In this document: piece after piece, positions 52,395 through 61,146 of the stretch
Layout of the letters: each line of letters starts with the position of its first letter
How positions within the stretch are numbered: the stretch's first letter is position 1
DNA from: Extensimonas soli
Lineage (GTDB): Bacteria; Pseudomonadota; Gammaproteobacteria; Burkholderiales; Burkholderiaceae_C
DNA length: 64,000 nucleotides
Reading direction: 5' to 3'
Assembly: GCF_029211265.1 (NCBI RefSeq)
Contig: NZ_JARGEL010000026.1
Location: 1-64,000, forward strand
Program-made: the position numbers and the translations under genes
Notes under the pieces: generated by a model
Told to the model about the DNA's origin: nothing
The model's database searches: none
The model's input: the letters and a program-made list of their open reading frames with translations, nothing else

Positions 52395-54740
52395 ATGGCC
52401 TATGAACACTTGCGCTTGGAGCGAGAAGCGCCCTCAACGGAGCGCCATCCGAGGCGTCATCCGGGAATTCGCCCTCCTGCCGATCCGAGAGCGCATGGTG
52501 CCGCGTTAGCCGGGCGGCTCGACCAAGCGCGGCAACGTGCGATGGCAGAGGACGTCGGCGGGTTCGACGACCGTAAGCTGCTCAAGATTCGGCTGCGCGC
52601 GGGCGACAAGAGCGTGCCCGCCTTCGATGCCATTCCTGGCGTGGAGATTGTCAGCCAGGAAGATGAATCCATCGTGCTGGCATTCGCCACTGATGACGGC
52701 TTGAGCGAGTTCGAGAGCCGCCTGGCCACCCTTGCACGTGATGGCGTTGTTACACGCAAGGAACTGTTCTACGTCATCGAAGACTTCGACCACTGGACAC
52801 CCCAGGACCGTACCGGCGCGGCCTTGCTTGAGCAAGGATTTCCAGCCGCGCCAACCTTCATGCTCGATGTCGAACTATGGCCCCAGGAGCGACAGGACAA
52901 GCGCCAGCAAATGGTGCGTGCCTTTCTCGACTGGTTGCATGCACAAGGCATTGAGCGGCTGGACGACATCCAGCAACCCTCGCTCGTCATGGTCCGTGTG
53001 CGCTGCAACGGTGCGCAGGCCGAGCAGATCTTGCACCATCGCGATGTGCGCACTGCCGACCTGCCGCCCCGCTTGGGTGTGGCCGTACAACTGCTTCATA
53101 CCGACATCAACCAATTTCCTCCGATCGATCCCCCTTCTGACGATGCTCCGTCCATTGCCGTGCTGGATTCAGGCTTGACGCGCGGACATTCGTTGCTCGG
53201 CGCAGCGGTCGGCGACGCGCAGGGCTACCTCGCACCGCATCGCAGTGCGGATGACACCGATCCCCACTGGCACGGCACCTTCGTCGGCGGGCTTGCGTTG
53301 TACGGCGATGTCCATAGCGCTATTCAGCAAGGGCAGTTCGTCCCGCAGCTTCGCCTGTTCTCCGGCAAAGTGTTCGAAGACGACGGACAAGACCAAACTG
53401 AGTTCGTCGAAAAGGCGGTCGAGGAAGCCGTGCGCGAACTGCATGCGCAATACGGCTGCCGGGTCTTCAACCTAAGCTATGGCGACCTGAACAAGGTCTA
53501 CGATGGCCGTCATGTGCGCGGGCTCGCCTACACGCTGGATCGGCTGACGCGTGAGCTGGGGGTCCTGTTCGTAGTACCAGCGGGCAATTTGTTGTCATCC
53601 CAGTTGCCAGCCGATACACGCGCGAGTTACCCGGACTACCTGTTCGAAGGCCACGCCCGCCTGCTGGACCCCGCCACATCGCTCAACGCGCTGACCGTTG
53701 GCGGCTTGAGCCTGAACGAGGCCACACGCAATGCACAGCGCCATCCCAACACGATTGAAGACCACGTGTTGGCACGGGCGGAGCAGCCGTTTCCATTGAC
53801 TCGCAGCGGCCCTTCTGCCAGCGGCGCCATCAAGCCCGACGTGGTCGCGCATGCCGGCAACATCGCCTTGCGGCGCACTGGAGGTGGCACAGACCATGCC
53901 GGTCTGGGAGTGGTGTCGCTCAACGGCGGCTTTGCCTTGGGGCCGGCGTTCAAGGAAGACATCGGCACTAGCTACGCCGCCCCCCAAGTCGCCCACCAAG
54001 CCGCGCGGCTACTGGCCGAAGTGCCCGACGCTTCGCCCAGCCTGCTGCGCGCACTGATCGGCGCCCATGCCCGCTGGCCGCAAGCCTGCGAAGCGCTGTT
54101 GAACCCCGGCAACAATGCTGAAGGCCGCGACAAACTCCTGCGCCTCGTCGGGTATGGGCGCGTGGACGATGCGGCGCTGTTCCGCTCGCTTGATCACACC
54201 GTCACCCTGCTGGCCGAAGAGCGCGTCGGAAACGACCAGCACCACTTCTTCGAATTACCTCTACCAGACAGCTTCTGGGACGGTGGCCGCCGCACGCGTG
54301 AGGTGACCGTCGCGCTCGCCTACAGCCCTGCCGTGCGCACCACGCGGCTGGACTACCGAAGAGCCAAACTGTGGTTCCACCTGGTGACGGCTGGCAGCCT
54401 GGATGAGGTCACCCAAGCCTACCGGCGCAATCGGGAAGAAGGCATGGGCGAACGCGCCAACGGCCGCTGGCTACCCAACGACACCCGCAAGAACGGCACG
54501 TTGCAGGTCTCTCGATGGCGCTTCAAACAGGCGCTGGCCAACGGTCACAAGGTGTTCGTCGTGGTGACCCGGCAAGACAGCCTTTGGTCCGATGGGCGCG
54601 ATGGGGACGAGCCCTATGCCGTCGCCGTGGTGCTGGCGGATCGGGAGCAGGCCAACGCTCAGCTCTACGCCCAGGTGCAAGCAGCGCTGCAAGCGCGTGC
54701 CCAGGCACGTGCGCGCGCTCGGATTGGCGGGAGGGCCTGA
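52395..54740 (+). CDS. S8 family serine peptidase (subtilisin-like), IetS-like
   Basis: The 781 residues contain the subtilisin triad D258 (AVLDSGLT), H293 (HGTFVGG) and S526 (GTSYAAPQ), in an N-terminal-extended form without a signal peptide. It therefore acts in the cytoplasm. The leader of about 250 residues may be a propeptide or a regulatory domain. The C-terminal 200 residues form a beta-rich domain (FFELPLPDSFWDGGRRTREVTVALAYSP). The AAA+ gene 17 bases upstream should be its partner. The stop overlaps the AIPR ATG (TGATG), so the three are coupled. Ribosome binding site GGGGGAGG supports the ATG at 52395. Confidence 0.9.
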   Translation: MAYEHLRLEREAPSTERHPRRHPGIRPPADPRAHGAALAGRLDQARQRAMAEDVGGFDDRKLLKIRLRAGDKSVPAFDAIPGVEIVSQEDESIVLAFATDDGLSEFESRLATLARDGVVTRKELFYVIEDFDHWTPQDRTGAALLEQGFPAAPTFMLDVELWPQERQDKRQQMVRAFLDWLHAQGIERLDDIQQPSLVMVRVRCNGAQAEQILHHRDVRTADLPPRLGVAVQLLHTDINQFPPIDPPSDDAPSIAVLDSGLTRGHSLLGAAVGDAQGYLAPHRSADDTDPHWHGTFVGGLALYGDVHSAIQQGQFVPQLRLFSGKVFEDDGQDQTEFVEKAVEEAVRELHAQYGCRVFNLSYGDLNKVYDGRHVRGLAYTLDRLTRELGVLFVVPAGNLLSSQLPADTRASYPDYLFEGHARLLDPATSLNALTVGGLSLNEATRNAQRHPNTIEDHVLARAEQPFPLTRSGPSASGAIKPDVVAHAGNIALRRTGGGTDHAGLGVVSLNGGFALGPAFKEDIGTSYAAPQVAHQAARLLAEVPDASPSLLRALIGAHARWPQACEALLNPGNNAEGRDKLLRLVGYGRVDDAALFRSLDHTVTLLAEERVGNDQHHFFELPLPDSFWDGGRRTREVTVALAYSPAVRTTRLDYRRAKLWFHLVTAGSLDEVTQAYRRNREEGMGERANGRWLPNDTRKNGTLQVSRWRFKQALANGHKVFVVVTRQDSLWSDGRDGDEPYAVAVVLADREQANAQLYAQVQAALQARAQARARARIGGRA

Positions 54741-56530
54741 TGCCGGCGCTCGAACCTCAGTACTTGGCCATCTTGAAGCAGGTGCTCGCCGCCCGCTTCG
54801 TGCCGTTCCTGCCGCCATTGCTCGGCAACGTCAATCCCGCCGATCACGCGGCGAAACAGCTTTCGCGGGCCTTCAGCGCCTTCGTCCTCCACAAACTGCT
54901 CGACATTACGCCGCAGGTGGCGGCCGCCTCGGTCGTGGATGATTTCAACGACAAGGGCATCGACGCGATCCACTACCACGCGCCGTCGGAGACTCTGTAC
55001 CTGCTGCAAACCAAGTTGAAGGAGTCCGAGCAGTTCAAGCAGGAGGATGCGCTGCCGTTCTGCGAGGGCATTCGCCTGTTGCTCAAACAGGACTTCACCG
55101 CGTTCAACGGGAACGTCCTAAATCGGAAGGCTGATATCGAGGGCGCACTCGATGCGTGCAGCCACATCAAGCTGGTCGTGCCCTGCACCGGCGATGGTGT
55201 ATCGCAAACGGCCCGCGACGCCTTGCAGGCGCTGCTCGACGACGAAGCCCTGGACGAAGAGCGGCTGGTCAAACAGGTGGAATACTACACGGCAACCGAG
55301 ATCGCCCGCGATCTGTTGGCGGAGCAGGCCTACCAACCCGTGCACACGGATATCGCGTTGCAGAAGCACGCGAAAGTCGAAAGCCCGCGAGCCACGTACT
55401 ACGGTGTCGCGCGGCTGGCGGACTTGGTGGCCCTGCATCAGACGCACGGCAAGGCCCTGTACGAACGCAACATCCGCTACTTCCTCGGCAGCAGCAAGTC
55501 TGATGTTAACAAGGCCATCAAGACGACCTTGCATGACGCCCCGGCGGACTTCTTCTACCTGAACAATGGCGTCACGGCCGTCTGCGACCTGATCGAGCCG
55601 AAGGCTAACAAGAATGGCGTCAAGAAGTTCAAGGTGCGCGGCTTGTCCATCATCAACGGCGCGCAGACGGTGGCGTCGGCTGCCGAGTTCGTGCGCCAGC
55701 ATCCGGGCAAGAGCATCGATGACGCCAAGGTGATGCTCACTTTGATTAAGGCATCGGCGGACGGCCAGTTTGGGAAGAGCGTGACCAAGGCTCGCAACCA
55801 CCAGAACCCGGTGCAGACCGCGAACTTCGCCTCGCTGGACGAGAACCAGGAGCGGCTACGGCAGGAGATCGCCCACCTCAGCTTCGATTACCACTATCGC
55901 CCCGAGGCCCTCGCGACCGGCCCCAAGGCCATCACGCTCGATGAGGCTCTGCGGGCAATGGCCTCGCAACAGAACGACCCACGCTACGCCGTATGGCTCA
56001 AGAGCGAACCGGTGCGGCTCGCCAACCCCGACTCCACCGAGTACCAGGCGCTGTTCACTGCCGCGCTACCGGGCGTGACGCTGATCAATGCGGTCCTGTG
56101 CCACCGCGCCATCCGCGCCCTGGTGGTGGATTACGAGCAGAAGGCTCCAGCGCGCAGCCAGGAACGTCTGATCTACCGTCACGGCGTACACGTCATCACA
56201 GCCGTCATGATGAAGCGCCTGCGCAGCCGCATTGGCACGGCGGCCGTCATCGACCCGGCAGCGATTCCCGCGCTGATCAGCCAGCCGCTCGATCAGCTCC
56301 GGCAGCAGGCTTTCGACCTCGGCCAGCAACGACTCGTTCTTGAGGGGCCGCTGGCTTACTTCCGCAACCAGGGCAACGTCGCCGCCTTCCTGGCCGACCT
56401 GATGGAAGCACATTTTGCGCTGGGTGCCGATCCGGCCATAGCGCCACTACGCAATATTCAGAATGCAGCGGACGCGTATCCGCGCAAGCGCCTGATCGCC
56501 TACTTGTCGAGCCGCGCGCCACAACTATGA
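54740..56530 (+). CDS. AIPR family (abortive phage infection) protein
   Basis: The 596-residue product matches the AIPR family: YLNNGVTAVCD, LSIINGAQTVASAAEF and KARNHQNPVQTANFASLDENQ. Its N-terminus has a restriction-endonuclease-like core, DDFNDKGIDAI...LYLLQTK, in which D75, Q90 and K92 would be the metal-binding and catalytic positions of a PD-(D/E)xK variant. AIPR proteins are linked to abortive infection. ATG at 54740 overlaps the protease stop by one base; the frame is open upstream into that gene. It is 10 bases before the methyltransferase gene. Confidence 0.88.
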   Translation: MPALEPQYLAILKQVLAARFVPFLPPLLGNVNPADHAAKQLSRAFSAFVLHKLLDITPQVAAASVVDDFNDKGIDAIHYHAPSETLYLLQTKLKESEQFKQEDALPFCEGIRLLLKQDFTAFNGNVLNRKADIEGALDACSHIKLVVPCTGDGVSQTARDALQALLDDEALDEERLVKQVEYYTATEIARDLLAEQAYQPVHTDIALQKHAKVESPRATYYGVARLADLVALHQTHGKALYERNIRYFLGSSKSDVNKAIKTTLHDAPADFFYLNNGVTAVCDLIEPKANKNGVKKFKVRGLSIINGAQTVASAAEFVRQHPGKSIDDAKVMLTLIKASADGQFGKSVTKARNHQNPVQTANFASLDENQERLRQEIAHLSFDYHYRPEALATGPKAITLDEALRAMASQQNDPRYAVWLKSEPVRLANPDSTEYQALFTAALPGVTLINAVLCHRAIRALVVDYEQKAPARSQERLIYRHGVHVITAVMMKRLRSRIGTAAVIDPAAIPALISQPLDQLRQQAFDLGQQRLVLEGPLAYFRNQGNVAAFLADLMEAHFALGADPAIAPLRNIQNAADAYPRKRLIAYLSSRAPQL

Positions 56531-56540
56531 GAGCAACGCC

Positions 56541-58274
56541 ATGAGCAAGCAAAAACTAGAACTCACCTGGATCGGCAAGGAGAAGCGTCCCAAGTTGGAG
56601 CCGCGCATCCTGCTGGAAGATCCGGAGAAGTCCTACCACGCTAAGCATCGCATCACGGACAACGACGTCTTCGATAACCGGCTGATCTTTGGCGATAACT
56701 TGCTGGCGCTAAAAGCACTGGAGCAGGAGTTCACTGGGAGGGTCAAGTGCGTCTACATCGATCCACCGTACAACACCGGATCAGCCTTTGCGCAATACGA
56801 AGATGGGTTGGAGCATTCGATATGGCTGGGTCTGATTCGTGAGCGTCTGATCCTTCTACGGAACTTACTGATAGACGAGGGAAGTTGCTGGATTCAGCTT
56901 GACGATAATGAAGCTCATTACTGCAAGGCGCTGGCAGATGAGATATTTGGCCGCGAGAACTTTATTGCCAACGTTATATGGAACAAGTCCTACGCGGTTC
57001 GCAGCAATGCTCAATTTTTTTCATCGGCCCATGAGCACATCTTGGTGTACGCAAAGGACAAGACGCGCCTGCGTTTGAATCAATTCGGACGCTCGGAGAA
57101 GCAGAACGAGCGGTATAGCAATCCTGACAACGATCCGAAAGGGCCGTGGCAATCCGTCACTATGACAATCAGCCTTGTTGGCGGAGCGCGTGGTAGGCAG
57201 TATGCGAAGACAGGCGTCTCCGAGAATATTTTTGAGGTTACGTCTCCAACCGGAAAGGTGTTCTTGCCACCACCGAATCGATGCTGGAGTCGCAACCCAA
57301 GCGGATTTAGGAAGCTAGATGCCGAAGGGCGAATCTACTGGGGTGCATCAGGGGAAAGCGCCCCTAGGCTGAAGATGTACCTGAGCGAAGCGGCGGAGGG
57401 AGTCATCCCAACGACGCTGTGGGCAGATGGAGCAGAGTTCGGGCACAACCAAGACGGCATTCGAGAGCTGAGAGCGTTAGGGATTGGGGACTTTCCTACC
57501 CCTAAGCCTGAGAAGTTGATTTCCAAGGTTATCTCTCTCGCTAGCGATCCTGGCGACCTCGTTCTGGATTCCTTCGCTGGTTCTGGCACCACCGGCGCGG
57601 TCGCGCACAAGATGGGCCGCCGCTGGATCATGGTCGAGTTGGGCGAGCACTGCCATACGCACGTCATTCCGCGCCTGAAGAAGGTGATTGACGGAGAAGA
57701 CGATGGCGGTATTTCCGAGAACGTCGGCTGGAAAGGTGGGGGCGGCTTTCGGTACTACAGCCTTGCCCCTAGCCTGATCGTCAACGACCGTTGGGGTAAC
57801 CCTGTCATCAACCCGGAGTTCAATGCCGCGATGTTGGCCGAGGCGCTGGCCAAGCTGGAAGGCTTCAACTACGCGCCGTCAGAAACGCACTGGTGGCAGC
57901 ACGGCCACTCCAGCGAGCGCGATTTCATCTATGTCACCACGCAGAACCTGTCCGCTGAGCAACTGCAAGCCCTGTCCGATGAAGTCGGCCCGGAGCGGAG
58001 CCTGCTGGTGTGCTGCGCAGCTTTCCACGGAGTCACGGCGGCCAAAGCGGCGGAGCGCTGGCCGAACCTGACGTTGAAGAAGATTCCGAAGATGGTGCTG
58101 GCCCGCTGCCATTGGGGCCGTGACGACTACAGCCTGAATGTGACCAACCTGCCGATGGCGGAGATTGAGAAGACCGAGCCTGCGGCCTCTGGCAATAGCG
58201 TCAAGAACACTAAGAGCAGAAAAGCGGCCCTCGCCAACGCGGGACAGGGCGGCCTGTTTGGGGAGAACGAATAA
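56541..58274 (+). CDS. mod: Type III restriction-modification methyltransferase (Mod), N6-adenine
   Basis: This 577-residue enzyme methylates adenine in the recognition site and gives specificity to the type III complex. The catalytic motif DPPYNTG (D74) precedes the SAM-binding FAGSGTTGA (F345), so it belongs to the beta class. The region between (residues 150-310) should be the target recognition domain and is lower in GC than the flanks, as variable domains often are. The stop overlaps the res start (TAATG). Confidence 0.93.
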   Translation: MSKQKLELTWIGKEKRPKLEPRILLEDPEKSYHAKHRITDNDVFDNRLIFGDNLLALKALEQEFTGRVKCVYIDPPYNTGSAFAQYEDGLEHSIWLGLIRERLILLRNLLIDEGSCWIQLDDNEAHYCKALADEIFGRENFIANVIWNKSYAVRSNAQFFSSAHEHILVYAKDKTRLRLNQFGRSEKQNERYSNPDNDPKGPWQSVTMTISLVGGARGRQYAKTGVSENIFEVTSPTGKVFLPPPNRCWSRNPSGFRKLDAEGRIYWGASGESAPRLKMYLSEAAEGVIPTTLWADGAEFGHNQDGIRELRALGIGDFPTPKPEKLISKVISLASDPGDLVLDSFAGSGTTGAVAHKMGRRWIMVELGEHCHTHVIPRLKKVIDGEDDGGISENVGWKGGGGFRYYSLAPSLIVNDRWGNPVINPEFNAAMLAEALAKLEGFNYAPSETHWWQHGHSSERDFIYVTTQNLSAEQLQALSDEVGPERSLLVCCAAFHGVTAAKAAERWPNLTLKKIPKMVLARCHWGRDDYSLNVTNLPMAEIEKTEPAASGNSVKNTKSRKAALANAGQGGLFGENE

Positions 58275-61009
58275 TGAGCACCCGCGTCCTGCACGCCGTT
58301 ACCGGCCGTCTGTCTCTCCGCCCGCCCCAGGCCGAGTCCCTCATCAAGCTCGCTCGCGCGCTCGATGCTGCGCCCGAGCTATTGGGTCACGAGCGTGATG
58401 TCTCGGCCATTCTGTCCACGTTGAAGGCCGAGTTCAGCACGCTGGAGGACTTCGAGCGCGAGTTCCCGTCGCTGTGCTTCGCGCTGGCCACGGGCGTGGG
58501 CAAGACCCGCCTGATGGGAGCCTTCATCGCCTACCTGCATCTGGCGCACGGCATCAAGAACTTCTTCGTGCTCGCTCCCAACCTGACGATCTACAACAAA
58601 CTCATCACGGACTTCACGCGCAACACGCCAAAGTACGTGTTCAAGGGGATCGCCGAATTCGCGCAGCAACCGCCGCTGATCATCACCGGCGACAACTACG
58701 ACCAGACCGGTGCGGCGGTAGACGAGCAGTCAATGGGCTTCGCTCACGACGTGCGTATCAACATCTTCAACATCTCCAAGATCAACTCCGAGGTGCGCGG
58801 CGGCAAGGAGCCGCGCATCAAGCGGATGAAGGAAGTGCTTGGCGACAGCTACTTCAACCACCTGGCTAGTCTTTCTGACCTGGTGCTGCTGATGGACGAG
58901 TCGCACCGCTACCGGGCCAGCGCCGGCGTGCGCGCCATCAACGAACTCAAGCCGCTATTCGGTCTGGAAGTGACGGCGACGCCGTTCGTCGAGTCCAGCC
59001 GTGGGCCAGTCCCGTTCAAGAACGTGGTGATGGACTACCCGCTGGCGCGCGCGATGGAGGATGGCTTCGTCAAGGAGCCTGCTGTGGTCACCCAGCGCAA
59101 CTTCGACGCCAAAGCGCACACGCCCGAGGAGATCGAGAAGACCAAGCTTGAAGACGGTGTGCGCCTGCACGAGACGACCAAGGTCGAGCTGCTCACCTAT
59201 GCCCGCGAGAACGGCGTCAAGCCGGTCAAGCCCTTCATGCTCGTCATCGCTCGCGATACCACGCACGCGGGGCAACTCTTGGCACTTCTGGAGTCGGAAG
59301 CCTTCTACGAGGGGCGTTACCAGGGCAAGGTGATCCAGGTCGATTCCAGCCGTACCGGCGCGGAGGAAGAAGAGATGATCACGCGCCTGCTAGCCGTGGA
59401 GAGCGTGGACGAGCCGACCGAGATCGTGATTCACGTCAACATGCTCAAGGAGGGCTGGGACGTAACCAACCTCTATACCATCGTGCCGCTGCGTGCGGCT
59501 AATGCCCGCACGCTGATCGAGCAGTCCATCGGGCGCGGCCTGCGCCTGCCTTACGGCAAGCGCACGGGCGTCGCGTCGGTGGATCGCTTGAACATCGTCG
59601 CGCACGACAAGTTCCAGGAGATCATCGACGAGGCCAACCGCGGCGACTCGCCGATTCGCCTGAAGCACGTCATCCTCGATGCGCCGAGCGCCGACGACAA
59701 GAAGGTCAGCGTGCAGGTCGAATCAGGTGCATCGGCGCGTCTCGGTTTGACGGAAGCACCGGTCGTGGTCACAGGGGCTTCAGCCACTGACAGTGGAGCG
59801 GAAGTCCCTGTGCCCAAACCGGTGTTCACCACGGAGGCGGAGAGGCAAGCCGCACGAATGGTTATGGAGGTTATCGGCAAGTACGAGGTCAAGCGCGATC
59901 TGGTGCCAACCAGCAGCGCGCTGCTGAAACCCGAAGTGCAGAAGGAAATCCTCGCGGAGGTGGCAGAGCGGTTGAAGCCGCTGCAAGGCGAATTGCTCGC
60001 GGGCGTGGATGAATCAGTCCCCGCACTTGACTTGTCCGCCGTGGTGGCGAAGACCACCGAGATCGTGGTGCAGCAGACCATCGACATCCCGCGCATCGCG
60101 GTGGTGCCGACCGGCGAGGTCACGACCGGCTTCCACGCCTTCAAGCTGGATGTGAGCCAGCTCCATCTCCAGCCGGGCCAGCGCGAGATCGTCGGGCAGA
60201 TGCTGCGGACCAACGAGCAGTTCACTCTGGCCGCCGAGGTCGGGCTCAAGGAGCAGCGCCCGGAGGACTACATCGTCCACGCCCTCGTGGACTTCGATGA
60301 CATCGACTACTTCACCCACGCCGATCTGCTCTACGACCTCGCGGGCCAGATGGTGCAACACCTGCGCGGCTACCTGTCCGAGGACGAAGCCATCAGCGTC
60401 CTCGATCGTGACCGCCGCCTGATCGCACGGGAAATCCACGCGCAGATGATGGCCCACTTCTGGGAAGAGGCGACCGACTACGAGGTGCAGGTCAGTCGCG
60501 GCTTCACCGAACTCAAGCCGTGCAACTACACCGCCACGGCAGGTCAGACGGCCCACCACTTCCGGGAGACCGTGACCGAGACCAGCCGCATCAAGCAGAT
60601 GCTGTTCGGCGGATTCGCGCGCTGCTTGTATCCGCTGCAGAAGTTCGATTCGGACACGGAGCGGCGCTTCGCCATCACCCTGGAGCGCGACGCCCTGAAG
60701 TGGTTCAAGCCCGCGAAGGGGCAGTTCCAGATCTATTACAAGCTCGGCACCGAGCAGCCGGAATACATCCCCGACTTCGTCGCCGAGACGGACGCGACCA
60801 TCTTCATGGTGGAGACCAAGGCACGCGCCGACATCAACACCCAGGAGGTTCAGGCCAAGGCCGCTGCCGCCATGCGCTGGTGCAAGCACGCTTCCGATCA
60901 CGCGGCGAACGTAGGCACCAAACCCTGGAAGTACCTGCTGGTGCCCCATGACGAAATCAACGAATCGAAACGGTTCACGGATTACCTGCGCTTTGAGGTC
61001 AAGGCGTAA
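58274..61009 (+). CDS. res: Type III restriction enzyme subunit (Res), DEAD-type helicase-nuclease
   Basis: This 911-residue enzyme needs the Mod subunit for site recognition. Walker A is ATGVGKTRLM (T73-T78), the DExH box LMDESHR (D208), and the C-terminal helicase motifs include QSIGRGLRLPYG. The C-terminal nuclease domain has a PD-(D/E)xK signature, PDFVAETDATIFMVETKA (D834, E847, K849). It is translationally coupled to mod. It ends the tight part of the operon; a 137-base gap separates it from the truncated OLD gene. Confidence 0.93.
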   Translation: MSTRVLHAVTGRLSLRPPQAESLIKLARALDAAPELLGHERDVSAILSTLKAEFSTLEDFEREFPSLCFALATGVGKTRLMGAFIAYLHLAHGIKNFFVLAPNLTIYNKLITDFTRNTPKYVFKGIAEFAQQPPLIITGDNYDQTGAAVDEQSMGFAHDVRINIFNISKINSEVRGGKEPRIKRMKEVLGDSYFNHLASLSDLVLLMDESHRYRASAGVRAINELKPLFGLEVTATPFVESSRGPVPFKNVVMDYPLARAMEDGFVKEPAVVTQRNFDAKAHTPEEIEKTKLEDGVRLHETTKVELLTYARENGVKPVKPFMLVIARDTTHAGQLLALLESEAFYEGRYQGKVIQVDSSRTGAEEEEMITRLLAVESVDEPTEIVIHVNMLKEGWDVTNLYTIVPLRAANARTLIEQSIGRGLRLPYGKRTGVASVDRLNIVAHDKFQEIIDEANRGDSPIRLKHVILDAPSADDKKVSVQVESGASARLGLTEAPVVVTGASATDSGAEVPVPKPVFTTEAERQAARMVMEVIGKYEVKRDLVPTSSALLKPEVQKEILAEVAERLKPLQGELLAGVDESVPALDLSAVVAKTTEIVVQQTIDIPRIAVVPTGEVTTGFHAFKLDVSQLHLQPGQREIVGQMLRTNEQFTLAAEVGLKEQRPEDYIVHALVDFDDIDYFTHADLLYDLAGQMVQHLRGYLSEDEAISVLDRDRRLIAREIHAQMMAHFWEEATDYEVQVSRGFTELKPCNYTATAGQTAHHFRETVTETSRIKQMLFGGFARCLYPLQKFDSDTERRFAITLERDALKWFKPAKGQFQIYYKLGTEQPEYIPDFVAETDATIFMVETKARADINTQEVQAKAAAAMRWCKHASDHAANVGTKPWKYLLVPHDEINESKRFTDYLRFEVKA

Positions 61010-61146
61010 TTGAGTCGCCCTCGATCGTTCGGTGAGCAGAAGCGATTCCGGCAAGACACCCATGCGGCGGGAATGATGGACTTCGCCGGGCTCTTCGGCG
61101 CGCAACCCTCGTGGCCACGGCCGTACGATCACCAGAGAGGCAGCCC

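Noticed and set aside
48171-61009. Classification of the operon as DISARM, BREX or a plain type III R-M system
   Set aside because: DISARM would need drmA/drmB/drmC and BREX would need pglZ and brxC-like genes; none was seen. A plain type III system would not include the AAA+/protease, AIPR and SNF2 genes.
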